A DNA stretch of 64,000 bases from Mytilus trossulus. Lineage: Eukaryota; Mollusca; Bivalvia; Mytilida; Mytilidae. Numbering within the stretch: position 1 is the stretch's first letter; each line of letters starts with the position of its first letter. A model generated the notes under the pieces. That model saw nothing but the letters and a program-made list of their open reading frames with translations. It was not told the origin of the DNA and searched no databases. Location: contig NC_086375.1 in assembly GCF_036588685.1 (NCBI RefSeq), positions 52,708,955-52,772,954 of the forward strand. Direction: 5' to 3'. Shown here piece after piece: positions 37,001 to 49,810 of the stretch. A program made the translations under genes and the position numbers.

Positions 37001-37202
37001 TGGCTGAACCTCTGGTTCCTGCACTGGTTCTCTGTTCACATCCCCTTCAGGTGGACTACTGTTTCTGTGAGTCCTGTCTCTTTCTCTGGAATAACCTTTC
37101 CTCTTCCTTTCTCCGCTACTTCTGCTTTCGGAAGAATTTGATGAAGAGGTTGATGATGAGCTGGATGATGGAGAACTATCTCTAGATATTCTCCTTTTTT
37201 TC
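34013..37202 (-). CDS. TTC14 last coding exon: arginine/serine-rich tail
   Basis: A single 3190-nt exon encodes about 1063 residues of the protein above. From N to C: a serine-rich block ('[17 protein letters not shown]'), a Q/P/Y-rich block ('[14 protein letters not shown]'), seven 21-residue repeats (36451-36011), long K/E/R-rich stretches, an RS domain with many 'RSRS', 'RPPRRSRSR' and 'RKRS' runs (about 34780-34480), an RGG-like patch ('[12 protein letters not shown]') and a final acidic/lysine helix '[14 protein letters not shown]'. RS and RGG regions usually mediate RNA and splicing-factor contacts. Antisense open frames here (for example 35821-36459 +) are shadows of the repeats. Confidence 0.9.
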
Positions 37203-40200
37203 CTGAAAATATAAATAAATGATTATTTCAAAAATAACTTTCAGTGAACTACTGTTTTCATTTTCTTACATATATAGTATTAAAAGTTGTATATTTTATA
37301 GTAATCTTATTTTTAAAACATTTTTTTTCAATCTTTGAAAAAAGACACTTAATATATACATAACACTACTGCATGAGGTTTTTTTTCTTTTGGAATCTCC
37401 AACTGATATACCTTTAAAATGATAAACCACATATATTCATCATAATATGTAGCTTGTCTATATTGATCATCAGGTCTACTGTGTGTTGAGGAACCTCTTG
37501 TTTTATGTTATTTTCATCCAAGAAAAATATCCTACTGAGGTGGTGCCAAACACCTTCACTAAAATTAATTTGGCTCGTTTAATTTTTATAAAATTTGTAT
37601 TTACTTTGACCCTTTGACAAAAATATAAAAATTTCAAAAATTTGAACCAACCAATTTATCAGAAAAATTACACTGGTTATATAGCAGTTTAACATACACT
37701 AATTTTGATCATTGAGAAGCTTAATATTCCCTTAACAACACAACGTAATGAAAAAACATTGAGCTGATTTTACAGAGTTATCTCCCTGTAGTGTTAGGTA
37801 CCACCTTAAGGCATTTTTTTTATTTCTTAATGCTAATTGAAGAACAGCCAATGGCAACAATCTAACAAAGAATGAGCAGGTCACATTGGGTTTAAACAAG
37901 ATTCCACCATTATCATTTATTATTGATAAGACTTCTTTTGGTAAATGGAAACAATATCTGAATTCTTCAAATTTGAAACAAAATTCATTATAGAAAGAAC
38001 TTTAAGACCAAAAATATGATCTTAGAACACAAAATTATTTGAGTGTGACATAGAAACAGGAAACATTTAAAATATGACAAATAGTTTAAGCCTTTTTTTT
38101 GGGCTGGTTTAACCTTTAATGTAATGATGATACATTTGGATCACAATTTTTTTTTCTTTAATTGTGAAATGTTTGTTTTGAAAACAAGAAAATTGGTTTC
38201 AATAATGAATCTACGAAATTAGATACAATTCTAAAAACATATATTCTAAGATAATGTATATGAAATAAAACACAAATTTAACAAAACAACATAAAACTTT
38301 TATGCTAAAAATTGAAATCAAAATAGCATTTAGATTGTGTGTACATAAAAAAATATTCTTTCAAATTGAATCTTAAGAAAAAGTAGGTGTATCTCTTGTC
38401 AAGTTTCCAGATTCTTTTCTATTTTTTATCAGCATAATTTGTAATTTGTGATTGAAATTGTTTGAGGTTCATTCAGTATGTTCTTATTATCTTTAATCAT
38501 TTTAATCGGTGAAGGACAGTAGTATTAGATGCTTTCTGATAACAAAGAATATGTGTGTTTGTGATTTGTAAGTAAACAAGACAAGTGAAAGCTAATTTCA
38601 ATGATCACCTTTTTCATCTTCTCTCCTTTCGTTTTAAAAAATTTCTTACAGTGCTGGTCTTTTCCAAACTACACAATTCTTATACTCATCAGTGAAAATG
38701 TTCACCTTTGCCTTTTATCTTCTCCTTTAATTAACTTCTTCAATGTCTTGGCTGTTTGTTCAAAGCCTTCTGGAGACTTGTTTCTTCTTTCGTCTTTTGG
38801 GCTAGACTTTCTTCTGGTTTCTTTTTGTTTTCTTTGACTCTGAAAATAAATTTGTAAATTGTGTCATGAAAACAATCAAACAATTTTAGTTCATTATGAT
38901 AGTTAAGTTGTTTTATAACTGTCTTAAAACTTGAAGGAAGCTTCCATATTTCTATGTTTTTAAAACTTAAATAGATTTTTATCATAATAAATAACATACC
39001 CTCCTGTAATGCAGAAATCTAAGTGCTTCTCTTGCGTCAACAGATGCTTGATCCAAAGACATGGCTTTAGTATATAGTTCCTCTGCCTCTTGATACTTCT
39101 CTATGTCCTCATTTCTAAAAAAAAAAAAATAAATATGTTATTCTAAATTCAGTTGTTAGTTCATGATAAAGTGATTTTGCTTTTAAACTTTTTTTCTACT
39201 TTTCCATGTATTTTAACATACTGTATTTATTCTAATAAACGCCCCGGGGAGAAGCCAATTTCCGAAAGGGGGCGTCAATTAGAGAAATGAATTTTGTACC
39301 TTACTTTATTGACCTTTACTTGAACTTTGTTGAAACAGACTATAGTATCATACACGTGTTTCTTATTGTCTCCATAATCTATAAATAGTGTTTATCGGTA
39401 ATGTGAGCTCATCAAATAATTTGTTAAAATTTTAGCTAGAACAAGCATGCACATCAATGGAACATAATTGCAACAGCGTACTATGTAACTGACAGATCTA
39501 TTTTTGGAACTTATACACAGTGTTGGATTATCAGAGTGGATTAAAACATGGGCATTATTGATTTTACGTTCCATGTTTCTGAGTGACCGGGCCATGTCTT
39601 TGCAATATTGTAATGGTTATGTTTCAATTCTATTTTTTTAACTACAAAATGGGGGCGTTTATTTGAAGTCAAAAGTTCTGAACGCACAATTTCCCGTAAG
39701 GGGGCGTTAATTAGAAGGGGGCTTTAAATAGAAAAAATACGGTATGTTACTATTGACAGAATAAAAAGGTTGGAAAGTTTATGCTTTACAAAGCGAATCA
39801 TTTATTTACATTTCAAAATATGTAAATGTATGTCTTTGTTACCAACTTTATCAAAACAAAATCTTAAATTAGAACTTACGATTTTCCATAGGCCAGAAGT
39901 GTATCATGTAAATATTTTCTTGCATTGGCATGTAATGAATTAATCTTCAAGGCAGCTTCAAAGTCATCAATGGCTCTGTTAAAACTTTCATTATTTGCAT
40001 ATCTGAAAGAAAAAAAGAAAAAAATAGTTGCATAATTTTTTAGGTGCTTAGTCGCATAATTTTTTAGGTGCTTAGTAGCTATAATATAGTCTCGTCTTAA
40101 AACAAATTTCTAATGACTTTAGTTTTGCTTCAAACTTTAATGAATCCTGCAAATTCTTGTTTATTATCTACATAAATTAACTATTATTCTACATTTAATG

Positions 40201-43200
40201 TGAAGATTCAAAATAAACATAGTCAAATTCAAATGATTTTTTTTAACTACATGCAAACTTACAATGCTCCTCTGGCAACCAATGCTTCAACATTTGTCTT
40301 GTCAATATCTAATGCTTTATTAAAACACTGTACAGCTTCAGGCTGCTTCCCAGCTTTAAAATAAGTTATTCCTTGTGCAACACTGAAAATAAAATAAATG
40401 TTAAAATATATTTTCCAATTTAGATGTAAAAAGTTTGTCTTCTTGCTGATTTACAATTGGTTTTCTTTTTTAAAAGTTTTTTAGTCTCTTTTTTAATGGG
40501 CACTTTGACAACTTGCCTTTCTCATAATCCTATTTTGATGTTGATTTTGCTGTATGCTTCATTTGTATCATATCATATTTGTCTTGTCAATATCAGCTGA
40601 GAAACTGATTGGTACTAATCATGTCCTGGTTTTTCTATATAATCCATATGTTTCATACATGCCAATGCATATTTCTCTTTTTGCTTTTTGCTTATTTTAC
40701 ATAAATAGCACCTTTATTAGGAATAACATTAGATTAATTACAAATGAAAACCACATAGATATTGTATTGTAACTAGATGATTTGTCATTCTTACCTTGTA
40801 TGAGCCATCTTTTGAGACTGGTATTTTCTCAAATTTTCTGCCATATCTTTTTCTGGGATATTTATTCTACAAAATTGAAATGAATTTGCTTATCAAAATT
40901 GAACTCAGTGAATAAATAGTTCTATAAATAGTTATAATGATTTACATAATGGATCCTTGAATCCCAGGAATTGTTTCATTTGTCAATAATTACATTAGAT
41001 GTAAGTTTCATTATAATACGTTATTCTGATTGGCTAACATGTTATTCCGTAAACAATTGCATCAGACAATAACATTTATCATGCATGATGACACGAGATC
41101 CCACAAAAAAGTGCACAGGTGAATTAAATAAAACTGGATAAAAATCGTGTTTTCATGATTTTAGCTAAAGAAATGTAATTATAAGTATTGAATACTTCTT
41201 TTTGAAACTTTATAGGGTTGTAAAAGCGTTGACCGTGCGTACATTTTTAGAATAAAGCGCTTCCGCCCTTCATACAAAATGTACTTTGGTCAACGCTTTT
41301 ACCACCCAATAAATTTACAAAAAGAAGCATTCAATTCTTAATTAAATCCTAACCATTACAATCATCACTAAAACACAAGGATATTTAACTATAGTTATTG
41401 AAAAAGATTGTGAATTCTTAGCAATACATTTAATTTGGTCCCTCATTCTTGAAAATAATTTGTTTGAGCAATTCTTTAAAGAATTTCGCATGACCATCTA
41501 GGTAGACATGATAGATATGCATTTTTTTTTATATCTAGAGGTTAATATACAAATATCTTTTTATGGGGGAATTCATTGGTGAGATTTTCATGAATTTCTG
41601 GATCATCTTTATAAAATAAAGACCCAGAAGAAAGCATTAAGATAAAGTTTCCAGAACTTGCTTACACTTACTGAGTATTCAATGGAATTGTATAAAATAG
41701 AACTTTTTATTTACATGTGTTTTTGATGTCAGCATTCTTGACATTACAATGTTAAATTCATATATGTAATGATCTACACCAGGCCTTATTGTATCATTGT
41801 AGAATTGTGCTATTTGTAATTTCTACATCTTGTTATTTACCACTTTGTTTTCGTTTCTAATATATAAGTCAATGATATACATGTATACCAACTTCTATTA
41901 TACATATTTCAATGTCAGCCTTGACTTTGGTTAATACCACTGCTCCAGTACCAGTCTAATGTACATATTGTTAATTCATAAAACTGTAAACATTTATAGG
42001 ATTTTACACAAAAAGCAATACTTAAACTGATTGATCATAAATTCATCAGTTTCATGTATAATTTCTGTTGTTATCATAACATGGGTCTTAAATGTGCAGA
42101 ACTCATGCAGTTTTTATTCCTGAAAAATCTGAACATGTCCCTTACATTATTCCTCAAAATTCAGGAACCAATTTACCCAACTTAATTTGTAGCTTTATAT
42201 AATTGTCATTGTTGGGAGACTGGAAGTATGTTGCAATCCACCCTCAACTACATAAGTATTGAAAAATAACAGCTCTAACACAAAATGAACTTTTTCAACT
42301 CTTTATTTTTTGCATTCCCTTGTCAAAAAGCTTTAAATTGTTCCTCCCAACTGAGAAACTGATTGGTACATCTTTAAAATACAGTGCCCCTGCATCAAGA
42401 AACATTTCATTATACATGCAAATTGATTCACTCTTATATAGCTGTTATATCAGCAAGTTTTTTGAGAAAAGATAAAATAATAAATATCAAAGGAGTATTT
42501 CCTTTCCAAATTTGACATTCATATAATGAAAACAGACAACTAAATTGTAAATGGTCATGATCCTGGTAGAAATTAGTCCACAGAACCAATAATGGAATCT
42601 AAAACATTAATTATAAGACATGAATGTCTTGTTTTCATGAAAACTTTCACTATCCTTCTTTTTCCCATTTAGGATTCACAGAGAATATGAAAAACACTAA
42701 AGAACACATATCAAGTGCATCAATTTGAAAATAGGTATTTATCTATTCTAAACTTCAAAAATTTCTAAATGTGCACATTGTTGACCCTTCAATGCTATAT
42801 GATATAATTAGAATGACAATATATAAATGCTGTGCCTCAGATTATGATGTAAACATATAAATATATATACAGACCTATTGAGTCCTCTCATTAATGAACA
42901 TGTTTCTTGCTGGTCAAGTGTTTCCAACATAATACCAATGTTGCCACTATTATTGAACCCCAGAATAGAATGCAGCAACTCATCAAATGTTAGGCCTCTT
43001 ATATGAAGTTTTCTCCTGAAAATATAAAAAGGTTCAATATACTTATACAAATCTCCTGTCACCTTTTGTTCCTAAAAAAGACAAGTTTAAAGACAAAATT
43101 AATATACATAACATTACTTCTTTTAAAAGTTTTCTACTGAATACTAATAGTATTGGTTCATTATATCTATCTGTTCATATTTATTTACCATGGAGGCTAT

Positions 43201-46200
43201 CATTTGAAAGGTATGTTACCAGTGTCAGTTTTCGATATTTCAAAAACTATCAAAAATGAATGGAGATTATGTCTATGGGACAAAACTCTTTAGAACTGTT
43301 AGCATGTCAGATGCAACTTTAAATTCAAACTTGATCTGTGTTTTGTGGTAATAAGCATTGTGTATAAGTTTCATACCATTTGGTTTGAGAACGTAAACTT
43401 ATGTCGGGACGTACCTACAAACATGGGTAACACTTAATCCCCCCTCCTCAGCGACAAGGCCATACAAAATTGTTAAATGAAATAAATGTCCTTTGGGCTA
43501 ATGGGAAAAAATTCTTTTAAGCTTTTCATTTTTAAAACCCTATTTAACTCTTTTAAGGCAAAATATGTAATTTATCACAGCTAAATATGTTTAACTGGAA
43601 AAGAATTAACTTATTTTTCAGAAAACTAAATAAAATGCATTTTCCATTATTAGAAAAAGAACTTGCCTAATACAGATTTCCTCAGTGTATTCTTCATAGT
43701 AATGGAACTGATCCATCATAAAGGATTTCTAAGTCAAATTTCAAAATTAACTTCTTTCACCAATCCTAGTCTTATTCCTTCTTTTATTTTATGTAATTAA
43801 CAAAGACAGTTGTAAAGATCTATACCATCAATTGATTTTTGTCTAACAAGGCATGCATGTGTTGTTGTTTGTTAAAATTGTTTGTGTGGTTAATCAATGA
43901 AACATCTGGACAAAATATTTGATATTTCAGAAAACAATTGATTAAAATATCATTGATTCATATGACAGAAAAAGATTAAAGATTTAGATCAAACCCTACT
44001 TTTAAAATTGATTTTTTAATAGTATTTATTGATGACATGGATGAAGACAAAATTAATCCTAGTTGATCAGTATGTAACACTTTTCTTTGCTAACATTTAT
44101 AGTGACACACAGAGCCTTAAAAGGGTCAAAGTCAAATATACCTTAGTAACATGTTAAAATTTATAAAGATAAGCTGCTTAAAATTGAGACAGGCTATTTC
44201 TCATTAAATGAACAAGATGATAAAGTAAGATTGAACAGGAAGAAAATTATATACATTTTTTTGGTATACTACTTAACCTACTAGTGCGTTAAATGGAGAT
44301 AAGAAATGTAAGCACCATTTCCTAAAATAATCTAATTATATTTGTATGAGAGGACTTTCAAGAGAATAAAAAAAATAATAATATTTAAATCAAGTATTTG
44401 TTTAAGACAGCAACCAGTACTTGCATAACTTGGGCTCTTTCCCCATAAATTCTTACAACAAAGATTGATTGTAAATTAAACCGAAATGTTCACGACTTAG
44501 AGAGTAATTTTTCTCGTAACATTTTTTTGTGAAACTAGATGCATTAGTTTATTTGCAAAGTCAGCAATATAATGTCATGCCAAAAAGAATTACTGTGGAT
44601 TCATTTATTTTCATGGGTATCAATTTTCGTGGATTGAGAAAAACTAACATTTTCGTGGATATTTGAATTCGTGGTTTGCCGATTTCTGTGTACAAAGCAT
44701 ATAGAAAGTTTGTAATTCGTTGAACTTATGAATTTGTGGTTCACCTGTACCCACGTAAGCCACGAAAATTGGTATCCAACAAATAATAATGAATCCACAG
44801 TATAACAGTTTAAATATCCAGTTTTTTCCTTACAACATTTAGACTGAACACTCATTTTTTTTATATAAACTTACCTATACTGCACAGGAAACTCATCTTC
44901 ATTAATCAAAGCCTACAACAACAAAAATAAAATTGATATAACAAACTTATCTAATACCAAGACAAAAAATTTCGTAAGACATGACACTTCTAATAGTTCA
45001 ATAAATTAAGGCACAATAAGGGTTAAACTCCAATGATATATTTTAGTTAAGGCGACTTTAATATTTGGTCAATGGGATTATTCAACATAATTTAAAAACT
45101 TGAAATATTGAAAGACAAAAGTTAGTCCTCTCTATATTCTTATAATGGTTTATCACAAATGTACAGATGCTAGAATGTTTAAATAATACCCACCAATTTA
45201 TATTCTTATAATGGTTTATCACAAATGTACAGATGCTAGAATGTTTAAATAATACCCACCAATTTAACATCAGAATGATGCTCTGGTAAAGATCTTTCAA
45301 CCATTGATACTATCAACTTTTCTGTTTCAGGATTCACACTTAAAACGACAGCTGAAAAAAATGATTGAAAAATCTACAGAAACATTTATTTTATGGTTAA
45401 CAACATAATTTTTTGGTGCAAGCTATGTCTGTGGGTAGTCATCAAAAAGAATTCTTTAAAGTGATCATATGTGTATAATTTTTCCCCAATTTTTTGTTCT
45501 TAATGATCCATTAGATTTGGGTTTATTTTGTAGGATAGTTTTCTCTTAATCCATTAAGGCTTATGTTTTTTTTTGTAATACGAAAGCAATGTATAATTGC
45601 AGCTATGGTAATCATCTATAATTCTTCTTTTTAATCATAGAAATACTGGTAAAAAATGTTTGTTTATTTTATCTGCACAATATATGCAGCTTACAGGCCA
45701 GGAACTGGAATGTACATGCAGTCAATATACAGTTTGTGTGATTGTTCCTGAAGGGTAAGGACATCTGATAAAAGATATATTTAACATTGCATACCTCTAA
45801 CTTTATCTCTGACTTGGAATCCTTCTATAGCATCTTGATTTGGAAATAACTTTGGTAATTCTTTAACAGGACAAAAAGCCTAGAATAAGAAGAAAAAAAC
45901 ACACTTTTATACATCAATAAAATTAGACTAATACATTAAACAAAGTAAAGTGGAATCTATACAAGTTAGTTCTCTAATAAAATTAAAATGAAATAAAAAT
46001 CTTTTATACATGTAGCAACTGCAAGAGCTGAAGCAATATAAGATATATAGATAAGCTTAATACTAATTGGTGACTTACAGATATTCTGAGCTGATCAATA
46101 TCCCTTGATTTACCATTGTCCAGACACAATAATGTGATGACCAGTCCACTGTCCATTACAGAGGAAACCACACCTATTACTATGTCATGTTTCTCAACAC

Positions 46201-47611
46201 TCTGAAATGACATGCAAATATTAATAATAATAAAGATATTAACAACAAAAGTCAAATAATGTGCATGGAAATGTGTGATCAAATTGATCAAAAAGGAGAG
46301 AAAAATTTGTAAGAAGATTCAATCATACAAAAGTTCTGTAGTGCATGCATGCTCGGTAAGATGTGGTGTGTAAACATGGTTAATCAGGATCAGTCTTCAA
46401 GAGACATAATTTTCTTGATTTTGTAGTTGAAGAAAAAAATCCAACCAATTAACCCTTTTTCTTGAAAGATGTATTAAAATTGTGTTTGTGCCACAGATTT
46501 TTTTTTGCATGAAAAAAACCCACCTAAAATTAAGAACTTACATTAAAGAAATTCTTCCTGCATTCCATTTCTGGGATACCCATATAAGTCTCCAAAGGTG
46601 GCATCTTTGCAAATGTATCTGTGAAAAAAATAAAAGGTTGTTTATATACCAAATCTTAAAACTATAAACATCTTACAATGTAACAAAAAATACAATTAAA
46701 CATCAGTCAGAGGTGTTACTTAAACAAGTTATTTTTTTAAATTACCTACAGATAGATTTATGTTTACTCTTAAAGAAATTTTATACTCTCTTACAATGCA
46801 TATATTCCTATTATAACTTTATACCTTCATAGTCTGAAGTCTTTCTTTCCTTTTCCTCTTTTTCTGAAGGTGTAATGAAAAGATAGTCTGCTTTCTTTGA
46901 TATAAACCTGCAAATCCTCTCCTTCAGTTCAGGATCCCTAAACATAAAAACATTTGGCATATATATATAAATATACATATAAATCATATTTTATCCTACT
47001 GTTTTTCATACTTTTTAATAAGCTAATTCAATCATTTTTTCAAAACTTTCCTTACCTTTAACTTTATATTTTACCGTTAACCTAGCATTTTTTCAGCTAG
47101 CCTGCATATGAGGCTTTATCTTATTATAGTCAGATTATTAAAAGTATTTCCCACTTCAGCACCTGAAGGCCATTCCTGCATGTTTTTAAAGGATTTGGTA
47201 ACAATAGGTAACATTTTATCAAGGTATGGAATGGTTAAAATTGTGAATATTGATATCTTTAATTAACTGTTGCTTATTCTGCTAAAAATATAAATCAATG
47301 TTCGAGATAGGAACAGTGTAACCATACATTTAGCATAGGGGTAGATGAAAGGTGGGAAGTTTGATGGTCACCTTTGGACCCTTGTTTCTCAGGAACTATT
47401 TGAGATGCAGTGTTTTATTATTGCATTTTTCAGTATTCTAGTTAATATTTTTCTTTTATAATTACACTTACTCAAATCCTGGTGGTTTTTCTCTGTATTT
47501 TGATATATAATGAACTACATTCTCAGGAAAATGTTGATTTTCTTCTTTCAAATTTCGTATCAATGCCGGACCATTTTTCTGAACTGCATGTCCAAGAAGG
47601 AAAGAGTCCAT
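34013..47611 (-). CDS. TTC14-like protein (TPR protein 14) with giant SR-rich tail
   Basis: Minus-strand coding exons: 47611-47472, 46937-46825, 46618-46542, 46201-46079, 45879-45795, 45351-45260, 44912-44875, 43015-42875, 40866-40795, 40382-40263, 40002-39880, 39114-39000, 38839-38706, 37202-34013. Borders are GT-AG, phases match, and the total of 4563 nt is 1520 codons plus TGA. Similarity to TTC14: '[11 protein letters not shown]', '[13 protein letters not shown]', an S1-type nucleic-acid-binding region (about residues 111-205: '[19 protein letters not shown]'), '[11 protein letters not shown]...SLMRGLNR' and TPR-like helices ('[20 protein letters not shown]', '[11 protein letters not shown]'; about residues 270-415). 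The rest, from about residue 415, is a charged SR-rich tail. Vertebrate TTC14 is about half this length; the difference is the tail. The combination of S1, TPR and SR suggests RNA-related nuclear work (inference). The ATG follows an acceptor by 4 nt, so a non-coding first exon lies upstream. Confidence 0.92.
36011..36451 (-). repeat. 63-bp coding tandem repeat, seven copies
   Basis: Encodes seven copies of a 21-residue unit of form [21 protein letters not shown]. The last copy has drifted ([16 protein letters not shown]). Period is an exact multiple of three and all copies stay in frame, so length change is tolerated in the protein. RSP and SRxER sites could be kinase targets (inference). Confidence 0.95.
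37537..37809. mobile_element. MITE family A, copy 3 (inverted)
   Basis: Left end 'gaggtggtgccaaacacc', right end 'gtgttaggtaccaccttaa'. It is the reverse orientation of the copies at 930 and 18608. TTAA is kept only at the right edge. It lies in the TTC14 intron between exons 38839-38706 and 37202-34013. Confidence 0.85.
37810..38705. other. TTC14 intron, nothing recognised
   Basis: AT-rich intronic DNA with no repeat that I can match elsewhere in the window. Confidence 0.5.
39214..39747. mobile_element. TIR element ('atactgtatttattctaataaacgcccc' type) in TTC14 intron
   Basis: Left terminus 'aacatactgtatttattcta' and right terminus '...aaaaaatacggtatgtt' are inverted counterparts. Inside the ends are 'gggggcgtcaattag' and 'gggggcgttaattag'. 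No coding sequence. It lies between exons 40002-39880 and 39114-39000. Confidence 0.75.
41183..41345. repeat. Imperfect long inverted repeat in TTC14 intron
   Basis: 'attgaatacttctttttg'... 'aaaagcgttgacc' (41189-41236) pairs with 'ggtcaacgctttt'...'caaaaagaagcattcaatt' (41288-41338). The arms enclose about 50 bp. MITE-like; no target duplication was defined. Confidence 0.75.
44591..44802. mobile_element. MITE with 'tactgtggattcat' termini in TTC14 intron
   Basis: Left end 'tactgtggattcatttatt' and right end 'aataatgaatccacagta' are inverted copies; TIRs of about 40 bp include 'tatcaattttcgtgg'. It is bounded by TA on both sides, so the target duplication is probably TA (Tc1/mariner-like habit). 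Confidence 0.85.
45133..45264. repeat. 66-bp tandem duplication covering a TTC14 5' splice site
   Basis: Units 45133-45198 and 45199-45264 are nearly identical. Each holds 'aatacccaccaattta', which on the minus strand is the exon end plus donor (ttg|gtgggt). The donor used in my gene model is at 45259-45258; its copy lies 66 nt further into the intron. Use of the copy would add an in-frame TAA within six codons. Confidence 0.95.
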
Positions 47612-47615
47612 CGTT
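47472..47615 (-). other. TTC14 first coding exon, start-codon choice
   Basis: Minus-strand reading 'ttttgtcttcag|aacg' then ATG (47611-47609). An acceptor only 4 nt before the ATG means that the transcript begins in an untranslated exon further upstream (higher coordinates), which I could not place. The protein starts [20 protein letters not shown], corresponding to the short N-terminal segment of vertebrate TTC14. Confidence 0.75.
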
Positions 47616-48149
47616 CTGAAGACAAAACAATGCAATCATACTGGTAAAGAGAATTTTCTATATTTAAAATACCAATATATATGTATCATAGATTGATTTC
47701 ATAAAAAAGGAAAGACGTTTTGCTTAATCTAAATATACATTCTGAAAAGATATGTGTTAACTGAAAAGCTTTTTATAAAAAGTATTTCTTTATAACTTAT
47801 TTAAGGCCCTCCATGCATAAGCATGTTTTGCAGCTGTTTTAAAGAGAATAAAGTGTATAACAAATCTGTGTCATTTTGAAGTTATTTTACAGAGTTTTTA
47901 AATTTTGAAATCATTTAAAACATTTGATATTTATAGTTGATCAGAACATTTTTTCACTATATATGTTTGAGAAGGACCTGAAGCTTTTATAGATCAAAAT
48001 TTTAATAACAACAATATTTGTAAGTTTGAAATTTTTTCTTGGGTTCTCATTAAGATGGGGGGAAAATATACAATATGTCAGCTTACTTTGATACTTTACC
48101 AGAAGATATTAAAGATACATTAGGGCATTAAGGTCATTTACAAAAGTAC

Positions 48150-49810
48150 TGGTTTGTCATAAATAATTACTAGTCACTGAATAAATCTCAGTGAGAACCT
48201 TATATGGGTTATCATCCATAATTCCTAGAAAAAAGGAAACTGTTTATGCAAGAATGAATTGTTTTGTTAATAATTTTGAGTTTTGGGAATATATCTATAT
48301 TGTTCTTAACATGTCTTTAAATTGGCATTATAAAAATAAAGAGCTTCATCAATTTTATTAAAGTTGACAAAAATTAAATCCAACTGTAAATCCAATTTTA
48401 AGCCACACCATTGAAAATCACAAATCACAAACTAATAGTCTTATTATACTGGTACATGTTGGACAATCTTTCTTTATATGCTGTCTATTATAATCATAAT
48501 GGGTATAGATCCAGTTGTTGTAATAACAATTTAGCTTTGCCAACTTTACAAGGTTAACATCTCATAAACTCTTAGACAAAGAAAATTTCTTCATATCTTT
48601 ATGAATTTCCGCATTAGTAAACATTTCATCCATGTCTTTGCAGACTTATTCCTTCTGCTACTTTTCAATATTCAAATATTCCATCAACTTCTTCTGCTTT
48701 GTCAGTAATTTCTCTGCACATTTTCCCAGTCATCCATTATTGTCATTTCCATCACAAATCAGTTTTTTTGTTTCAGAAATATCCAGTCCTAAAAAGACAT
48801 TAAACATGCATTAAGACATGTAAAATAACTGTAATTATCACTGACAGACTTCTTAATAGCTATGATACTTAGAACTTTTTAATTCAGAAATTATTGCCTG
48901 CATTTTTATTGCCTTGGTTGAACATATTGAAAAAATGGGAGAAAAATTAAAACGATTTCTTGAAATGCTGCATACAAATAATGATATTGAAATGTAAAAT
49001 GCAACTCTTTATTTTTCAACAAAATTGTCTCTATTAGAAAAGCAGAGAAAATATTTTAATGTATAAACATGTACATGTTTTTTTTTATAATACTTAGAAT
49101 AACTTTTTTATTAATTTACTTTTTCATATTTTCTTTTCTAAATCATTTTTCAATTACATGGCTAGTAATAAATGTATATGACTCCAATATTCACTTACTT
49201 TCTTCACCATTTCCTTTAGAAATTACTGTGTACTGTTTTCCTTTCATAGGCTTGAAATGAAATGATCTAGAAGTGATTTAAATCTGTCCTTTCTAACCCT
49301 TTCTTGACACTCCAATAAATCTTTAATTATATGTACCCAAGAACTCTACAAAACAAAATTAGTATGTAACAAATTTAAAAGTTTTTTTGTGAATATTGTC
49401 AAGATAACAATAAAGCCTTAATTTTATTGTAGAGAACTAACAAAGAAAATCAATTTCATTTGAAAGTGCATCCAAGTGTTTTCATATTGTTGTGTGTCAT
49501 GTGTGTGATCCATATGGCATAAATATGCAAATGCTTTAATTTCAATATAATTTTTTTCTTAAAAATTGAATATTTCTCATTGATCTATTTTAAAAAATAA
49601 CATGTACAATGCAATGATTTATAAACAATGAAGAATAATATCAGAGAAAAAATATGAACAGGAATGCTTCCTTTAAAAACTTACCTTTTTAATTTACTTC
49701 TTCAGTTTTTCAGCTTCATACAATGCAGGTATCAGAAAAATATCTCAAGAAGCAATTGAAATCTTTTGCTGTTGAGTTAATTGGTCAAGCAAAACTAAAA
49801 GTTGTGCCTT
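48150..49810 (-). pseudogene. Decayed multi-exon gene of unknown family
   Basis: Several minus-strand blocks look like old exons. 49345-49199 has acceptor 'ttgttttgtag' and donor 'gaaa|gtaagtg', with 'SSWVHIIKDLLECQERVRKD' in frame until a shift before 'MKGKQYTVISKGNGEE'. 48788-48530 has acceptor 'atgtctttttag' and an 80-codon frame with three stops ('LDISETKKLICDGND', 'LLTKQKKLMEYLNIEK', 'MDEMFTNAEIHKDMKKF'). About 49790-49685 reads 'LLDQLTQQQKISIAS', stop, 'DIFLIPALYEAEKLKK' and has a donor. 48226-48152 follows a strong 'ccttttttctag' acceptor ('IMDDNPYKVLTEIYSVTSNY', then stop). The stops and shift argue for a pseudogene. I do not recognise the family. Confidence 0.4.
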
